From NCBI RefSeq assembly GCF_030063185.1, contig NZ_JASISP010000004.1, positions 1 to 42,752 on the forward strand: 42,752 bases of DNA. Reading direction: 5' to 3'. This DNA comes from Arthrobacter sp. H35-D1. GTDB taxonomy: Bacteria > Actinomycetota > Actinomycetes > Actinomycetales > Micrococcaceae. The position numbers and the translations under genes are program-made. Below are positions 29,195-37,320 of the stretch, one piece after another. Each line of letters opens with the position of its first letter. Within the stretch, counting starts at the first letter, position 1. The notes beneath the pieces were generated by a model. It was given only the letters and a program-made list of their open reading frames with translations, did not search any database and had not been told where the DNA came from.

Positions 29195-30259
29195 CTACTT
29201 GCCGAATGCCGCCAGCAATGCGTCCACCGTCCGTTGCGCCGCATGCCCGTCGCCATACGGCGTTGCATCCGTTGCAGCCGGTGCGGTGCGCTCCACGACG
29301 CCGGCCAGCAGGCTGAGGTCGTCGTTGACAAGGGCGTTCCAGCCCAACTCGACGGTCTCCACCCATTCGGTCTCGGGGCGGATGGTGGTGCAGGGGACAC
29401 GCAGCAGGAACGCTTCCTTCTGCAGTCCGCCCGAGTCTGTGACAACGCCGGCGCTGTTGGCCACCGCGTTGACAAGCTGTGGGTAGGCCAGCGGATCGCA
29501 GAGCCGCAGGGAGCCGGTGTTCAGGTCGATGCCGTGCGACTCGGCCAGCGCCCGCAGGCGCGGGTGGGCCAGCAGCAGCACCGGCTTGCCGAGGGCGGAA
29601 AGCGAGTCCACGATGGCCTTCAGCCGGGCGGGGTCGTCGGTGTTGTCGGGGCGGTGGATGGTGCACACGTAGTAGTTGCCGGCCGTGACGCCGTCGGGCA
29701 GCGGCTGGCTTTGGGCTGCGAGCTGGTCGCGGACGCTGTACAGCACATCGGTCATGACATCGCCCACCATGACCGAGCGTGCGGCAAGGCCCTCGGTGGC
29801 CAAATGGTTCATGCCCACTTCGGTGGGGGAGAGCAGGAGGTCGGAGGCATGGTCGGTCAGCACCCGGTTGTGTTCCTCGGGCATGCGCCGGTTGAACGAA
29901 CGCAAACCGGCTTCAAGGTGTGCCACGGGGATGTGGATCTTCACGGCCGCGAGGGCCGCTGCCAGCGTGGAGTTGGTGTCGCCGTACACGAGCACAACGT
30001 CCGGCCGGGACTCCTCAAACACTCTTTCCAGGCCTGCCAGCATGGAGCCGGTCTGCTCGCCGTGCTTGCCGGAGCCCACGCCCAGGTTGTAGTCCGGGGC
30101 GGGGATGCCTAGATCCTGGAAGAAGACGTCGCTCATCAGCTCGTCGTAGTGTTGGCCCGTGTGCACGATGACGTGTTCGGCGCGGCCGTCCATGGCCTTG
30201 GCGATGGGGGCAAGCTTCACAAACTGTGGGCGCGCGCCCACCACACTCAAAATTCGCAT
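29195..30259 (-). CDS. wecB: Non-hydrolysing UDP-HexNAc(A) 2-epimerase (WecB/WbpI family)
   Basis: A 354-residue GT-B-like epimerase that inverts C2 of a UDP-2-acetamido sugar. It has GARPQFVKLAP at the start, HTGQHYDELMSDVFF, the HGEQTG motif, VYGDTNSTLA, HLEAGLRSFNRRMPEE, HPRLR, the UDP-contacting DSGGLQKEAF, and a PYGDGHAAQR ending. The HGEQTG and RSFNRRMPEE forms are those seen in WbpI-type enzymes of O-antigen clusters rather than in E. coli WecB. It would thus convert UDP-GlcNAc3NAcA to UDP-ManNAc3NAcA, completing the pathway whose other four genes lie on the plus strand. The alternative is UDP-ManNAc formation. Its stop is 10 nt from the C5-epimerase stop (convergent). Confidence 0.9.
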   Translation of the reverse strand: MRILSVVGARPQFVKLAPIAKAMDGRAEHVIVHTGQHYDELMSDVFFQDLGIPAPDYNLGVGSGKHGEQTGSMLAGLERVFEESRPDVVLVYGDTNSTLAAALAAVKIHIPVAHLEAGLRSFNRRMPEEHNRVLTDHASDLLLSPTEVGMNHLATEGLAARSVMVGDVMTDVLYSVRDQLAAQSQPLPDGVTAGNYYVCTIHRPDNTDDPARLKAIVDSLSALGKPVLLLAHPRLRALAESHGIDLNTGSLRLCDPLAYPQLVNAVANSAGVVTDSGGLQKEAFLLRVPCTTIRPETEWVETVELGWNALVNDDLSLLAGVVERTAPAATDATPYGDGHAAQRTVDALLAAFGK

Positions 30260-30268
30260 GGGTCAAGC

Positions 30269-31456
30269 TTAATGGGTATCGCGCTGCTCCTTGGCAACCG
30301 GTGCGGGAAGGGGTGAGTCGTAGACGCCGGATCTGGAGCGGAGCCGCTCGTTCATGTAGTGCCGCACTACGGAATCGCCGGACACCAAGCTGCAGAACTT
30401 GTCAGTGAGCAGCTCCTCCTTCCGTCCGGATTTTTTGTGAAGAACGACGGCGTCACGCAGCTGCTGCTGGTCCTGCGCCTTGGCAGCGGCTCGGCACAGC
30501 GTTGCGTCGCGCCGTGAAAGTGCCGGGAGCGAACCACCGGCCAGCTCAAGAAGCTGCTGATGCGCCGATTTCCAAGCTGCACCATCAGCCTCCGACCACA
30601 CGGTGGCGGCAAGCGGCCCCGACATGGAACCTCGCCGCACCAGTGCTCCAATGCCATGGACTCGCAGGAGTTTGAGCGCGATCGCCCGGCGTTCCTGCTT
30701 TGGGGCGGAATGGATCCACACAGTCCCAACCAAGGCGTCCAGCCACAGGAACTCCTCGGCCAGGGGGCGAATGGCGCTGGTCACCCTGGTGCCACCGGAG
30801 GCGTCGGTTTGGTGGTAGGCCGGGCTCGAATAGGGGTAGCTGATGCGGCCTCCCCGGAACCACAGCCTGAGTGCTGCCTCCAGGTCCTCGCCGATCTCAA
30901 TTCCTTCCGCGTATCGAAACCCGCAGGCGAGGAGCGCGCTGCGGCGCAGCAATCCGTAGGGGACGCTGCGGTACGCCAGCCCGTCCTTGACCGCGTCCAG
31001 GACTGCGGGTTTTGACGGGCGAATTCGGGGGGATCGAAGAATTGAGCCTTCCGGCGTCCGCAGCGGCGCAATGACGGCGGCAGCGCCCTGGGCAACGGCC
31101 GCCTTCCACCAGGCCGCCAGCGACCCTGGTTCCAGGTAGTCGTCGGAGTCCAGGAAACTTAGGAACGTGGCGGAACTGTTGTCGAGGGCGGCGTTGCGCG
31201 GGCCGGCCGGGGAATTGATGCCGTCTGCATGGCCAAGCCACGTGACGGCGTCGTTCGTGGCATGTTCGGAGGAAAGGCCGGCCTTGATGTCCGCGATGGC
31301 AATGTTGTGGCAGACCACGGTGGTGCGGAGATCCACTCCCAGCGCTGACAATTCGGCACGCTGGCCCAGGATTGAGACAAGTCCCCGTTCCAGCGGCCGT
31401 GCCGGATCGTGCACGGGTATGACTACTTCAATGCTCTGGCTCATGCTTTGGCTCAT
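30269..31456 (-). CDS. Glycosyltransferase family 2
   Basis: A 395-residue inverting GT-A glycosyltransferase. The N-terminal IEVVIPVHDPARPLERGL begins the nucleotide-binding fold and the metal site is DSDD (103-106) in LSFLDSDDYLEPGSL. The GEDLEAALRLWFRG segment supplies the catalytic-base ED. The C-terminal 150 residues are helical and of unknown role. It lies 9 nt upstream of the 2-epimerase gene in the same direction, so they form a two-gene operon. CAGGAG about 10 nt upstream supports the start; the first 24 coding bases are a near-perfect 12-bp tandem repeat, so the start codon is duplicated (MSQSMSQS). It is a divergent paralogue of the gene at 31512. Confidence 0.85.
   Translation of the reverse strand: MSQSMSQSIEVVIPVHDPARPLERGLVSILGQRAELSALGVDLRTTVVCHNIAIADIKAGLSSEHATNDAVTWLGHADGINSPAGPRNAALDNSSATFLSFLDSDDYLEPGSLAAWWKAAVAQGAAAVIAPLRTPEGSILRSPRIRPSKPAVLDAVKDGLAYRSVPYGLLRRSALLACGFRYAEGIEIGEDLEAALRLWFRGGRISYPYSSPAYHQTDASGGTRVTSAIRPLAEEFLWLDALVGTVWIHSAPKQERRAIALKLLRVHGIGALVRRGSMSGPLAATVWSEADGAAWKSAHQQLLELAGGSLPALSRRDATLCRAAAKAQDQQQLRDAVVLHKKSGRKEELLTDKFCSLVSGDSVVRHYMNERLRSRSGVYDSPLPAPVAKEQRDTH
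31433..31456 (-). repeat. 12-bp tandem repeat at a start codon
   Basis: ATGAGCCAAAGC followed by ATGAGCCAGAGC, one mismatch. It gives the GT2 protein a repeated MSQS start and two possible initiation codons. Confidence 0.7.
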
Positions 31457-31499
31457 GACCGTGTTCTCCTGTGCAGGGTTCGTTCCTTTGGTTCCGCGA

Positions 31500-31505
31500 T
31501 AACCT
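31500..31505 (+). promoter_or_regulatory. -10 element of a probable leaderless transcript
   Basis: TAACCT is followed by exactly six bases and the GTG at 31512; no Shine-Dalgarno sequence is present. The -35 region is weak. It lies in the 55-nt gap between two divergent paralogous glycosyltransferases. Confidence 0.35.
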
Positions 31506-31511
31506 TACTGG

Positions 31512-32621
31512 GTGGACAACGATATTCAGGACTCAGCGTTGGTGGACGTGGTCATCGCCGTGCATACGCCCAACCGCCCCATTGAACGCACTGTCGCCTC
31601 CCTGATGGCTTCGGGACTGTCCACGGAGACTGGGTCGCCCAACCGGCTGCGCATCACCGTGGTCTGCCACAACACCGCGGTGGAGCCGATCCGCGCCCGT
31701 GTGGCGCCCGAACATCAGGGCCGGGTCCGGTTCGTGCACTTTGCCGATGGGATCAAGAGTCCGGCGGGTCCCTTCAACCATGGAATTTCCCTGGCCACCG
31801 GCACGTGGGTCTCAATTATGGGCAGCGACGATTCACTGGAGCCGGGTGCACTGGCGGGGTGGGTGCAGGCGGCAGAGAAGGACCGTGCTGACGTGCTCAT
31901 TGCGCCCATGGCCCATGCCGATGGGAGGGCCATCCGGACACCCGTGGTGCGCAGGCTCCGAGCGGCTGCCCTTGACCCGATTGCCGACCGCCTCACCTAC
32001 CGCACCGCACCGCTTGGGCTCATGCGGCTGTCCCTGGTTCGTGCGCTGGGCCTGGATTTCCCCACCAGGTACGCCACGGGGGAGGACCAGTCGTTTTCGG
32101 CCAAGCTGTGGTTTTCCGGGGCGAGCGTGAGCTACGGACGTGGCCTGCCCCGCTACGTGGTGCACGACGACGCCGCGGTCCGCGTGACGGCCACTCCTCG
32201 CAGCGTCACGGAAGATTTGGCCTTCGCCACGGATCTGGTGGGATCGGACTGGTTTGCCGGACTTGGCTCGGCGCAGCGGGCTGCGATCGTCACAAAGCTC
32301 CTGCGCATCCACCTATTTGGACACATCATGCTGCGCGCGGATGCCGGCACGTGGGATTCAGCCGATGCAGCAGAAATGGCTGGCGCGGCGCGGACCATGA
32401 TGTTCGCGGCCCCGGGAGCGGCCCGGCCGTTGTCGTTGGCGGACAGGGCGCTACTCGACGCGGTGGTCCGGCAGGAGCCCAACTCTCGCGTGATGAAGAC
32501 TCTGACTACACAGCGGCGCACCTTCACCAACCCGCGGACCTGGTTGCCGCGAGATCTCTCCCAGTTGCTCCACCCGGAGGCTCCGTTGCGGTTCATGGGC
32601 GCCTCCGCACTGGTGTCGTAG
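31512..32621 (+). CDS. Glycosyltransferase family 2, paralogue of the divergent neighbour
   Basis: A 369-residue GT-A enzyme. DVVIAVHTPNRPIERTVASL opens the fold, VVCHNTAVEPIRARV and FADGIKSPAGP follow, the metal site is GSDD (104-107) in SIMGSDDSLEPGALAGW, and GEDQSFSAKLWFSG is the acceptor/catalytic region. Each of these segments has a counterpart in the minus-strand GT2 gene 55 nt away, so the pair arose by duplication and inversion. The aspartate pattern differs (GSDD versus DSDD), which may mean a changed donor. The start is GTG with a -10 element six bases before it. A second GT (32687) follows 65 nt downstream. Confidence 0.85.
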   Translation: MDNDIQDSALVDVVIAVHTPNRPIERTVASLMASGLSTETGSPNRLRITVVCHNTAVEPIRARVAPEHQGRVRFVHFADGIKSPAGPFNHGISLATGTWVSIMGSDDSLEPGALAGWVQAAEKDRADVLIAPMAHADGRAIRTPVVRRLRAAALDPIADRLTYRTAPLGLMRLSLVRALGLDFPTRYATGEDQSFSAKLWFSGASVSYGRGLPRYVVHDDAAVRVTATPRSVTEDLAFATDLVGSDWFAGLGSAQRAAIVTKLLRIHLFGHIMLRADAGTWDSADAAEMAGAARTMMFAAPGAARPLSLADRALLDAVVRQEPNSRVMKTLTTQRRTFTNPRTWLPRDLSQLLHPEAPLRFMGASALVS

Positions 32622-32648
32622 CCTCCCATCCATAGAGCCCGCGTCATT

Positions 32649-32680
32649 CCCAGCCCCATTCGAGCCCAGCCCCATTCAAG
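32649..32680 (+). repeat. 16-bp tandem repeat in a leader region
   Basis: CCCAGCCCCATTCGAG (32649-32664) and CCCAGCCCCATTCAAG (32665-32680) are adjacent with one difference. The A in the second copy creates the AAGGAA Shine-Dalgarno sequence of the next gene. Confidence 0.7.
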
Positions 32681-32686
32681 GAACCC

Positions 32687-33808
32687 ATGAAGATCCTGGT
32701 CATTGCCACTTGGTACCCGCACGAGGAAAACCCTGCCGAGGCGCCTTTCAACGCTGAACATGTCGAAGCCATCCGCGGCCAGGGCCATGAAGTCCGGGTG
32801 GTTCATGCACGTTTGGGAACTGCCCTGCGCATGCCGGAAGAGACCAACGGCCTGTGGGAAGGAGTTCCCGTGCGACGCGTGTTGGCCGACCCCAAGCACC
32901 CGGCAACTTTACTCGCCTGCGAACGCCTGCTTGCCCGGGAAATGGCCTGGGCCGACGTGGTCCACACCATGGCCTTCTCCTCCATCCTGCTGGCAGTGCC
33001 GGCCTGGTCCGCACGCACCATGGCGGGACGTGGCAGCCCCTGGGTGCATACCGAACACTGGAATGGCGTGGTGAATCCCGCCAGCGTCTCGCCCTTGTGG
33101 AAAAAGCTCTCCGGGTTGCGCCGTGTGTTGCGGTTCCCACACGTGGTGACGGGGGTGACGGGACAGCTCGCGGCGGAGATGCAACGGTTTGCCCGGCCGA
33201 ATGCCTCGCGGGTGGTGCCTTGTGTGGTGAAGGGCCGCGGACCGGTTGTGCCCGCCACCTTTGGAACGCCGCTGCGCTTGGTGGCTGTCGGCGGGCTCAT
33301 TGAACGGAAACGCCCGCTGGCCGCCATTGCAACTATCGCGTGGCTGCGCGACCACGGAACTGAAACGCACCTGGTGTGGGTGGGCGAGGGACCCCAACGG
33401 GCCCAGTGTCAGGCACTGATCGAGCAACTGGGCCTGGCCTCGAATGTCACCTTGGCCGGATCGGTCCGCCCGGCCGCAGTGGCCACCCACTTGTCCGCAG
33501 CGGCCTTGTTTTTCCTGCCCACCGCCCAGGAGAACTTTTTCACCTCGGCTGCCGAGGCACTGGCGGCCGGACGAGCCGTGGTGGCAACCCGTGTAGGGGG
33601 TTTTAGCGACTACGCCGATGATTCCAACAGCAGGCTTGTCGACGATGTCAGCCCCGAGGCGCTGGGAGCAGCCGTGTTGTCGGCTGCAGACGCATTCCGG
33701 GAGACTCCCGCCGGAGACATTGCAGACCCCATAAGAGCGCGATTTTCCCCTGCGGCGGTCGGCGAACTTTTTGATGGTGCATATTTGGCCGCCGTGGCCA
33801 GCGCCTGA
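32687..33808 (+). CDS. Glycosyltransferase family 4
   Basis: A 373-residue GT-B enzyme. The N-terminal Rossmann domain starts MKILVIATWYPHEENPAEAPF and includes VHTEHWNGVVNP, a form often seen in GT4 enzymes of capsule and teichuronic clusters. The donor domain has VAVGGLIERKRPL, VWVGEGPQRAQ, and an FLPTAQENFFTSAAEALAAGRAVVAT stretch containing the GT4 EX7E-like loop. No membrane segment is present, so it acts at the inner face of the membrane. AAGGAA is a few bases before the ATG. The leader contains a 16-bp tandem repeat. The acceptor and sugar cannot be deduced. Confidence 0.85.
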   Translation: MKILVIATWYPHEENPAEAPFNAEHVEAIRGQGHEVRVVHARLGTALRMPEETNGLWEGVPVRRVLADPKHPATLLACERLLAREMAWADVVHTMAFSSILLAVPAWSARTMAGRGSPWVHTEHWNGVVNPASVSPLWKKLSGLRRVLRFPHVVTGVTGQLAAEMQRFARPNASRVVPCVVKGRGPVVPATFGTPLRLVAVGGLIERKRPLAAIATIAWLRDHGTETHLVWVGEGPQRAQCQALIEQLGLASNVTLAGSVRPAAVATHLSAAALFFLPTAQENFFTSAAEALAAGRAVVATRVGGFSDYADDSNSRLVDDVSPEALGAAVLSAADAFRETPAGDIADPIRARFSPAAVGELFDGAYLAAVASA

Positions 33809-33897
33809 CCCCAGGTTCGTCGCGGCCAGGGCACGACACCGTGGCCCAGCTTGGGTCTGTTGGACTACACGACATCTTTAACAACGAAGGAAATATC

Positions 33898-35142
33898 ATG
33901 GCTGCACGCCGACTCGTCCTGCTGGCAAACCAGTACCCATATGTCAACGGGGACCACGTCTTCGTTGCAGCGGAGATGCCGGCCCTGGCGGCACACTTTG
34001 ATGAGGTGGTTGTGTTCAATTACGCACCCGGGGAGCCGTCGGAAATGGCCATCCTGCCCAGCAATGTGCGCTTCGGTGGAAGCCTGTACGGCATTCCGCG
34101 TGCTGAGAAAATCAAGGCATTGTTATCCCCGCGGAACCTGACGCGACTGGCCGGCATCACACTCATGGAAGCGCGAACAGGACGTTTGGCCACGAACTTT
34201 CGGTCCTTCGTGGCAGGGACGATCGCTGGCATGGGACTGGCAAACGACGCTCGCCTCAAAGACGCGCTCTACGAACGAGGCATTGAAACCACTGTGTACA
34301 GCTTTTGGGGGATGGGCATCGGAATGCTGGTGCCGTGGATCCGGCCCCGGATCAGTTCCGTCAACCTTCGGCTGCACCGCTATGACCTGTATGAGGAAGA
34401 GTCAGGCTATCTGCCGTTCCGACCCGGCCTGTTTCGGCGCACGGACAGAATCTTGGCGATTTCCGAATCCTCACGGCGCTACCTGCTGGAGAAGTATCCG
34501 CGTGAAAAACTGGCAGAAAAGATCGAAATCCGACGCTTGGGGAGTGCGGCACCCCTTGAGCCGGAGGTGCCATTGTCGGAAAGAACAGGAGACGAGGAAG
34601 CAGGGCGAATAATCGTCAGCTGCTCATATGTCATTCCTGTTAAACGTGTCGCCCGAATTTTGGATGCACTGGAAAAGATTCCGGGAGACACCCCACTGAC
34701 GTGGATACATTTTGGTGGTGGAATATTGGAAGAAGAGCTGCGGAATCGAGCTTCGGCTCAGATACGGCCGGGCCTGTCGATTCAGATTCGAGGCGCAACC
34801 CCGCATGAGGAAATTATCGACTACTACAGAACCCACAAAATTGCGGCTTTCGTCAACGTCAGCGCCTCTGAGGGTGTCCCGGTGAGCATAATGGAAGCCA
34901 TTTCGTACGGCATCCCCGTGGTTGCCACGGATGTGGGCGGCACCGCCGAAATAGTGGGCGGGCCACTCAAAACAGGCGAACTCGTACCTGCAGATTTTAC
35001 CCAAGACGAACTCGCGGAGAAATTGCTTCACGTGTTGTCGGCAGCACCGGGCACATATACACCCAAGGAGCTGTGGGCCAATCGCTACAATGCTGTAGTC
35101 AATGCGGAGGCCACGGCAAGTCTCATAGCCAGCAAACCCTAA
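33898..35142 (+). CDS. Glycosyltransferase family 4
   Basis: A 414-residue GT-B enzyme. The N-terminal domain opens RRLVLLANQYPYVNGDHVFVAAEMPAL, the pattern of GT4 members related to WsaF/capsular transferases, and contains NLRLHRYDLYEEESGYLPFRPGLF. The donor domain has VSCSYVIPVKRVARILDAL, WIHFGGGILEEEL and NVSASEGVPVSIMEAISYGIPVVATDVGGTAEIV, which carries the EX7E motif. ATG 33898 is preferred over the upstream frame-open start at 33841 because AAGGAA lies 7 nt before it. The gene is less GC-rich than its upstream neighbours and converges with the ABC exporter gene (12 nt between stops). Confidence 0.85.
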   Translation: MAARRLVLLANQYPYVNGDHVFVAAEMPALAAHFDEVVVFNYAPGEPSEMAILPSNVRFGGSLYGIPRAEKIKALLSPRNLTRLAGITLMEARTGRLATNFRSFVAGTIAGMGLANDARLKDALYERGIETTVYSFWGMGIGMLVPWIRPRISSVNLRLHRYDLYEEESGYLPFRPGLFRRTDRILAISESSRRYLLEKYPREKLAEKIEIRRLGSAAPLEPEVPLSERTGDEEAGRIIVSCSYVIPVKRVARILDALEKIPGDTPLTWIHFGGGILEEELRNRASAQIRPGLSIQIRGATPHEEIIDYYRTHKIAAFVNVSASEGVPVSIMEAISYGIPVVATDVGGTAEIVGGPLKTGELVPADFTQDELAEKLLHVLSAAPGTYTPKELWANRYNAVVNAEATASLIASKP

Positions 35143-35154
35143 TTCCGGCCACAC

Positions 35155-37008
35155 TCAGGAGCTTTGATCGGGCACGGCCACCGGCGACGTCAGTCCGGCC
35201 AAGGCGGCCTGCTGCGCGAAACTTGAGTTGGCGGCAACCACTTCGTCAAACGTGCCCCGGGTCTCGATGGTTCCTTCACTCATGAAGAACACCTGAGCGC
35301 AGTCACGGATTGTGGACAGGCGGTGGGCCACCGAGATGACGGTTACTTCGCCATGGAGTTCATGGATGGCTGCGGCGACGGCCGCCTCCGTGGCAGTATC
35401 CAAGGCGCTGGTTGCCTCGTCAAGCACCAGCACCAGGGGGTTCATATAGAGGGCTCTGGCGATGCCAAGGCGTTGGCGCTGCCCGCCTGAAAGTGATCCG
35501 CCCCTTTCACCCACACGGCCGTGGATACCCTGTGGCCGGTTTTCAATCGTTTCGAGTAGCTGTGCCTTGGCAAGTGAGGTGCGGACGCGGTCCTCATCCA
35601 AGTCTGCTCCCCAAGACAGAGCGACGTTTTGTGCCACTGAACCGTCAAAGATGGCGACTTCCTGCGGAACGTAGCCCACCCTTTTTCGCCAATCGGCCAG
35701 CACGTCTTCCAGCGGGACACCGTCTAGGGTCATCGTTCCGCTTGACGGTACAAGTAGGCCCAGGAAGATATCGATCAGCGTCGACTTGCCTGCGCCGGAT
35801 TGCCCCACCACCCCTACTGAAGTGCCCAGCGGAAGTGTGAGGTTGATATTGGTTATTGCAGGGGTTTTAACCCCTGGATAAGTGAATTCAACGTTGCGTA
35901 GCTCAAGTGCTTTGGGGTCTCCCGAGATGGGAGTCTTGCCAAGAGTTTCGGCATTATTGCGGAACTCCTCGGCTTCGCGGATGTCTGCCATGACAAGTTC
36001 AGTGTAGGGCAGGGTGGACTGAACCAGCGTGACCTGTGACTGGATGGTGGTGAGCGCGGGGACCATCTTGAATCCCGCCAAGGCGAAAATTGCGACGGAA
36101 GACATGGCCGTTCCGATGCCACCGGTAAGGAAACCAACTGTGCCGATCAGTACGAAGCCGCCTATCAGCGCCATGTCAATCACAAACTTGGGCACCGTGG
36201 CGAGGAATCGAATGTTGGAGCGGGACCGTGCGGCCTTTTCCCTGCTGAGATAAACCACGTCGCCAACTTCCTCGGCCTTGTCCCTGAGCGTGATTTCCTT
36301 CAGTGCGGCCAGCATCTCCGCCACAAGGGTCGACATGCGCATGGCTGCGTCCCGGTTGACCCGTCCAGCTTCATACGATTTCCTGGACAGATACAGGTAG
36401 AGGAATGCAGCGATAATACCCAGATATATCACCGTAATCAGCGCTGTCTGCCATGAAGCAACGACCAATATAACGAACACCGACAGGAACGTAAGTGCCT
36501 GTGCGGGCAGGACCACGGCCGGAAACAACACCCCGGAAATCGTATTGGCAATTCCCACATCGATCATGCGGACTAGTTCACTCGTGGACCTGTTCTGACG
36601 TGAAATCCAAGGTGCTTTTATGTAGCTCTGAAAGAGCACCGTGCCGATCTCTAGTTCATAGTCTGCAAACTTCCTGGTGGAAACCCACTGCAGCCAGATA
36701 TTTAGAAACGACTTCAGGATCATGACGGCTGCTGCGACAATGAGGACAACCAGCCCGACGTTCTGAGAAATTTCGCCAGTGAGGGGCAGCTGCATCGTTC
36801 CACCGGCGGATTGCGTCTGCATGATTTGGTTCAGCACCAACGCGAACACTCCAAGAGCTGCAGCATCCAAAAGAACCAACACAGATGAGAGCGATGCGAA
36901 GAGGAGCAGAAACCTTCTCGCATTGGCGGGAAGCAACGGCAACAGCTGGCCAAGGGTGCGGCGCAGGTTTTTCAAGGTTTTACTCCATGACACAGTAGAA
37001 GAATCCAT
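35155..37008 (-). CDS. ABC exporter, MsbA/PglK-like half-transporter
   Basis: A 617-residue fused permease-ATPase. The transmembrane domain has about six spans (residues about 32-335) and the ATPase about 365-600: GQSGAGKST Walker A (near 402-410), Q-loop YVPQEVAIFDG, LSGGQRQRLGIARAL signature (near 503), Walker B VLVLDEATSALD and switch His in SVAHRLST. All catalytic residues are present, so it is an active homodimeric exporter. In envelope-polysaccharide loci such proteins flip lipid-linked oligosaccharides (PglK) or lipids (MsbA). It offers a second export route beside Wzm-Wzt, likely for a different glycan. It is the only minus-strand gene between 31.5 and 42.6 kb. Confidence 0.88.
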   Translation of the reverse strand: MDSSTVSWSKTLKNLRRTLGQLLPLLPANARRFLLLFASLSSVLVLLDAAALGVFALVLNQIMQTQSAGGTMQLPLTGEISQNVGLVVLIVAAAVMILKSFLNIWLQWVSTRKFADYELEIGTVLFQSYIKAPWISRQNRSTSELVRMIDVGIANTISGVLFPAVVLPAQALTFLSVFVILVVASWQTALITVIYLGIIAAFLYLYLSRKSYEAGRVNRDAAMRMSTLVAEMLAALKEITLRDKAEEVGDVVYLSREKAARSRSNIRFLATVPKFVIDMALIGGFVLIGTVGFLTGGIGTAMSSVAIFALAGFKMVPALTTIQSQVTLVQSTLPYTELVMADIREAEEFRNNAETLGKTPISGDPKALELRNVEFTYPGVKTPAITNINLTLPLGTSVGVVGQSGAGKSTLIDIFLGLLVPSSGTMTLDGVPLEDVLADWRKRVGYVPQEVAIFDGSVAQNVALSWGADLDEDRVRTSLAKAQLLETIENRPQGIHGRVGERGGSLSGGQRQRLGIARALYMNPLVLVLDEATSALDTATEAAVAAAIHELHGEVTVISVAHRLSTIRDCAQVFFMSEGTIETRGTFDEVVAANSSFAQQAALAGLTSPVAVPDQSS

Positions 37009-37320
37009 CCCATACTACGTTGGATAGCTAAGTGTCGCTGTGTTGTTCGACTTGGTCTGCCCAACAGGTTTGGCCCCAAGTCGTAAGCTGGAGTCTCGAT
37101 GCAATAATGGGTTGCAAGCGCCTAAGGGCTTGACACCCTGTTCTTTGAGCGGCCGTGGAGCTGGAGACCACAAGGATGACATCCCCTGGCGAGGCATCCG
37201 AATCCTCTGGAAATCCCTCGTGCCTGGCAGCACCAGTCGGGCAAGTCTGATATGCATTGTTCGGCTACACGAATGACCTGGGCGGCTACCGCCTGCATCG
37301 TTGAATTGGAGTAAGAAAGT
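37009..37320. promoter_or_regulatory. Divergent intergenic region before the GT gene at 37321
   Basis: A 312-nt gap with no convincing gene. TTGACA at 37130-37135 is a good -35 but has no matching -10. TAGTAT on the minus strand (37012-37017) lies only 3 nt before the exporter start, too close for a normal promoter. GGAG at 37308-37311 is the Shine-Dalgarno of the plus-strand gene, 9 nt before its ATG. No tRNA, small RNA or riboswitch was recognised. Confidence 0.4.

Noticed and set aside
37130-37158. TTGACA as part of a promoter for the GT gene at 37321
   Set aside because: No TANNNT-like hexamer lies 16-19 nt downstream, so it is noted only in the intergenic entry.
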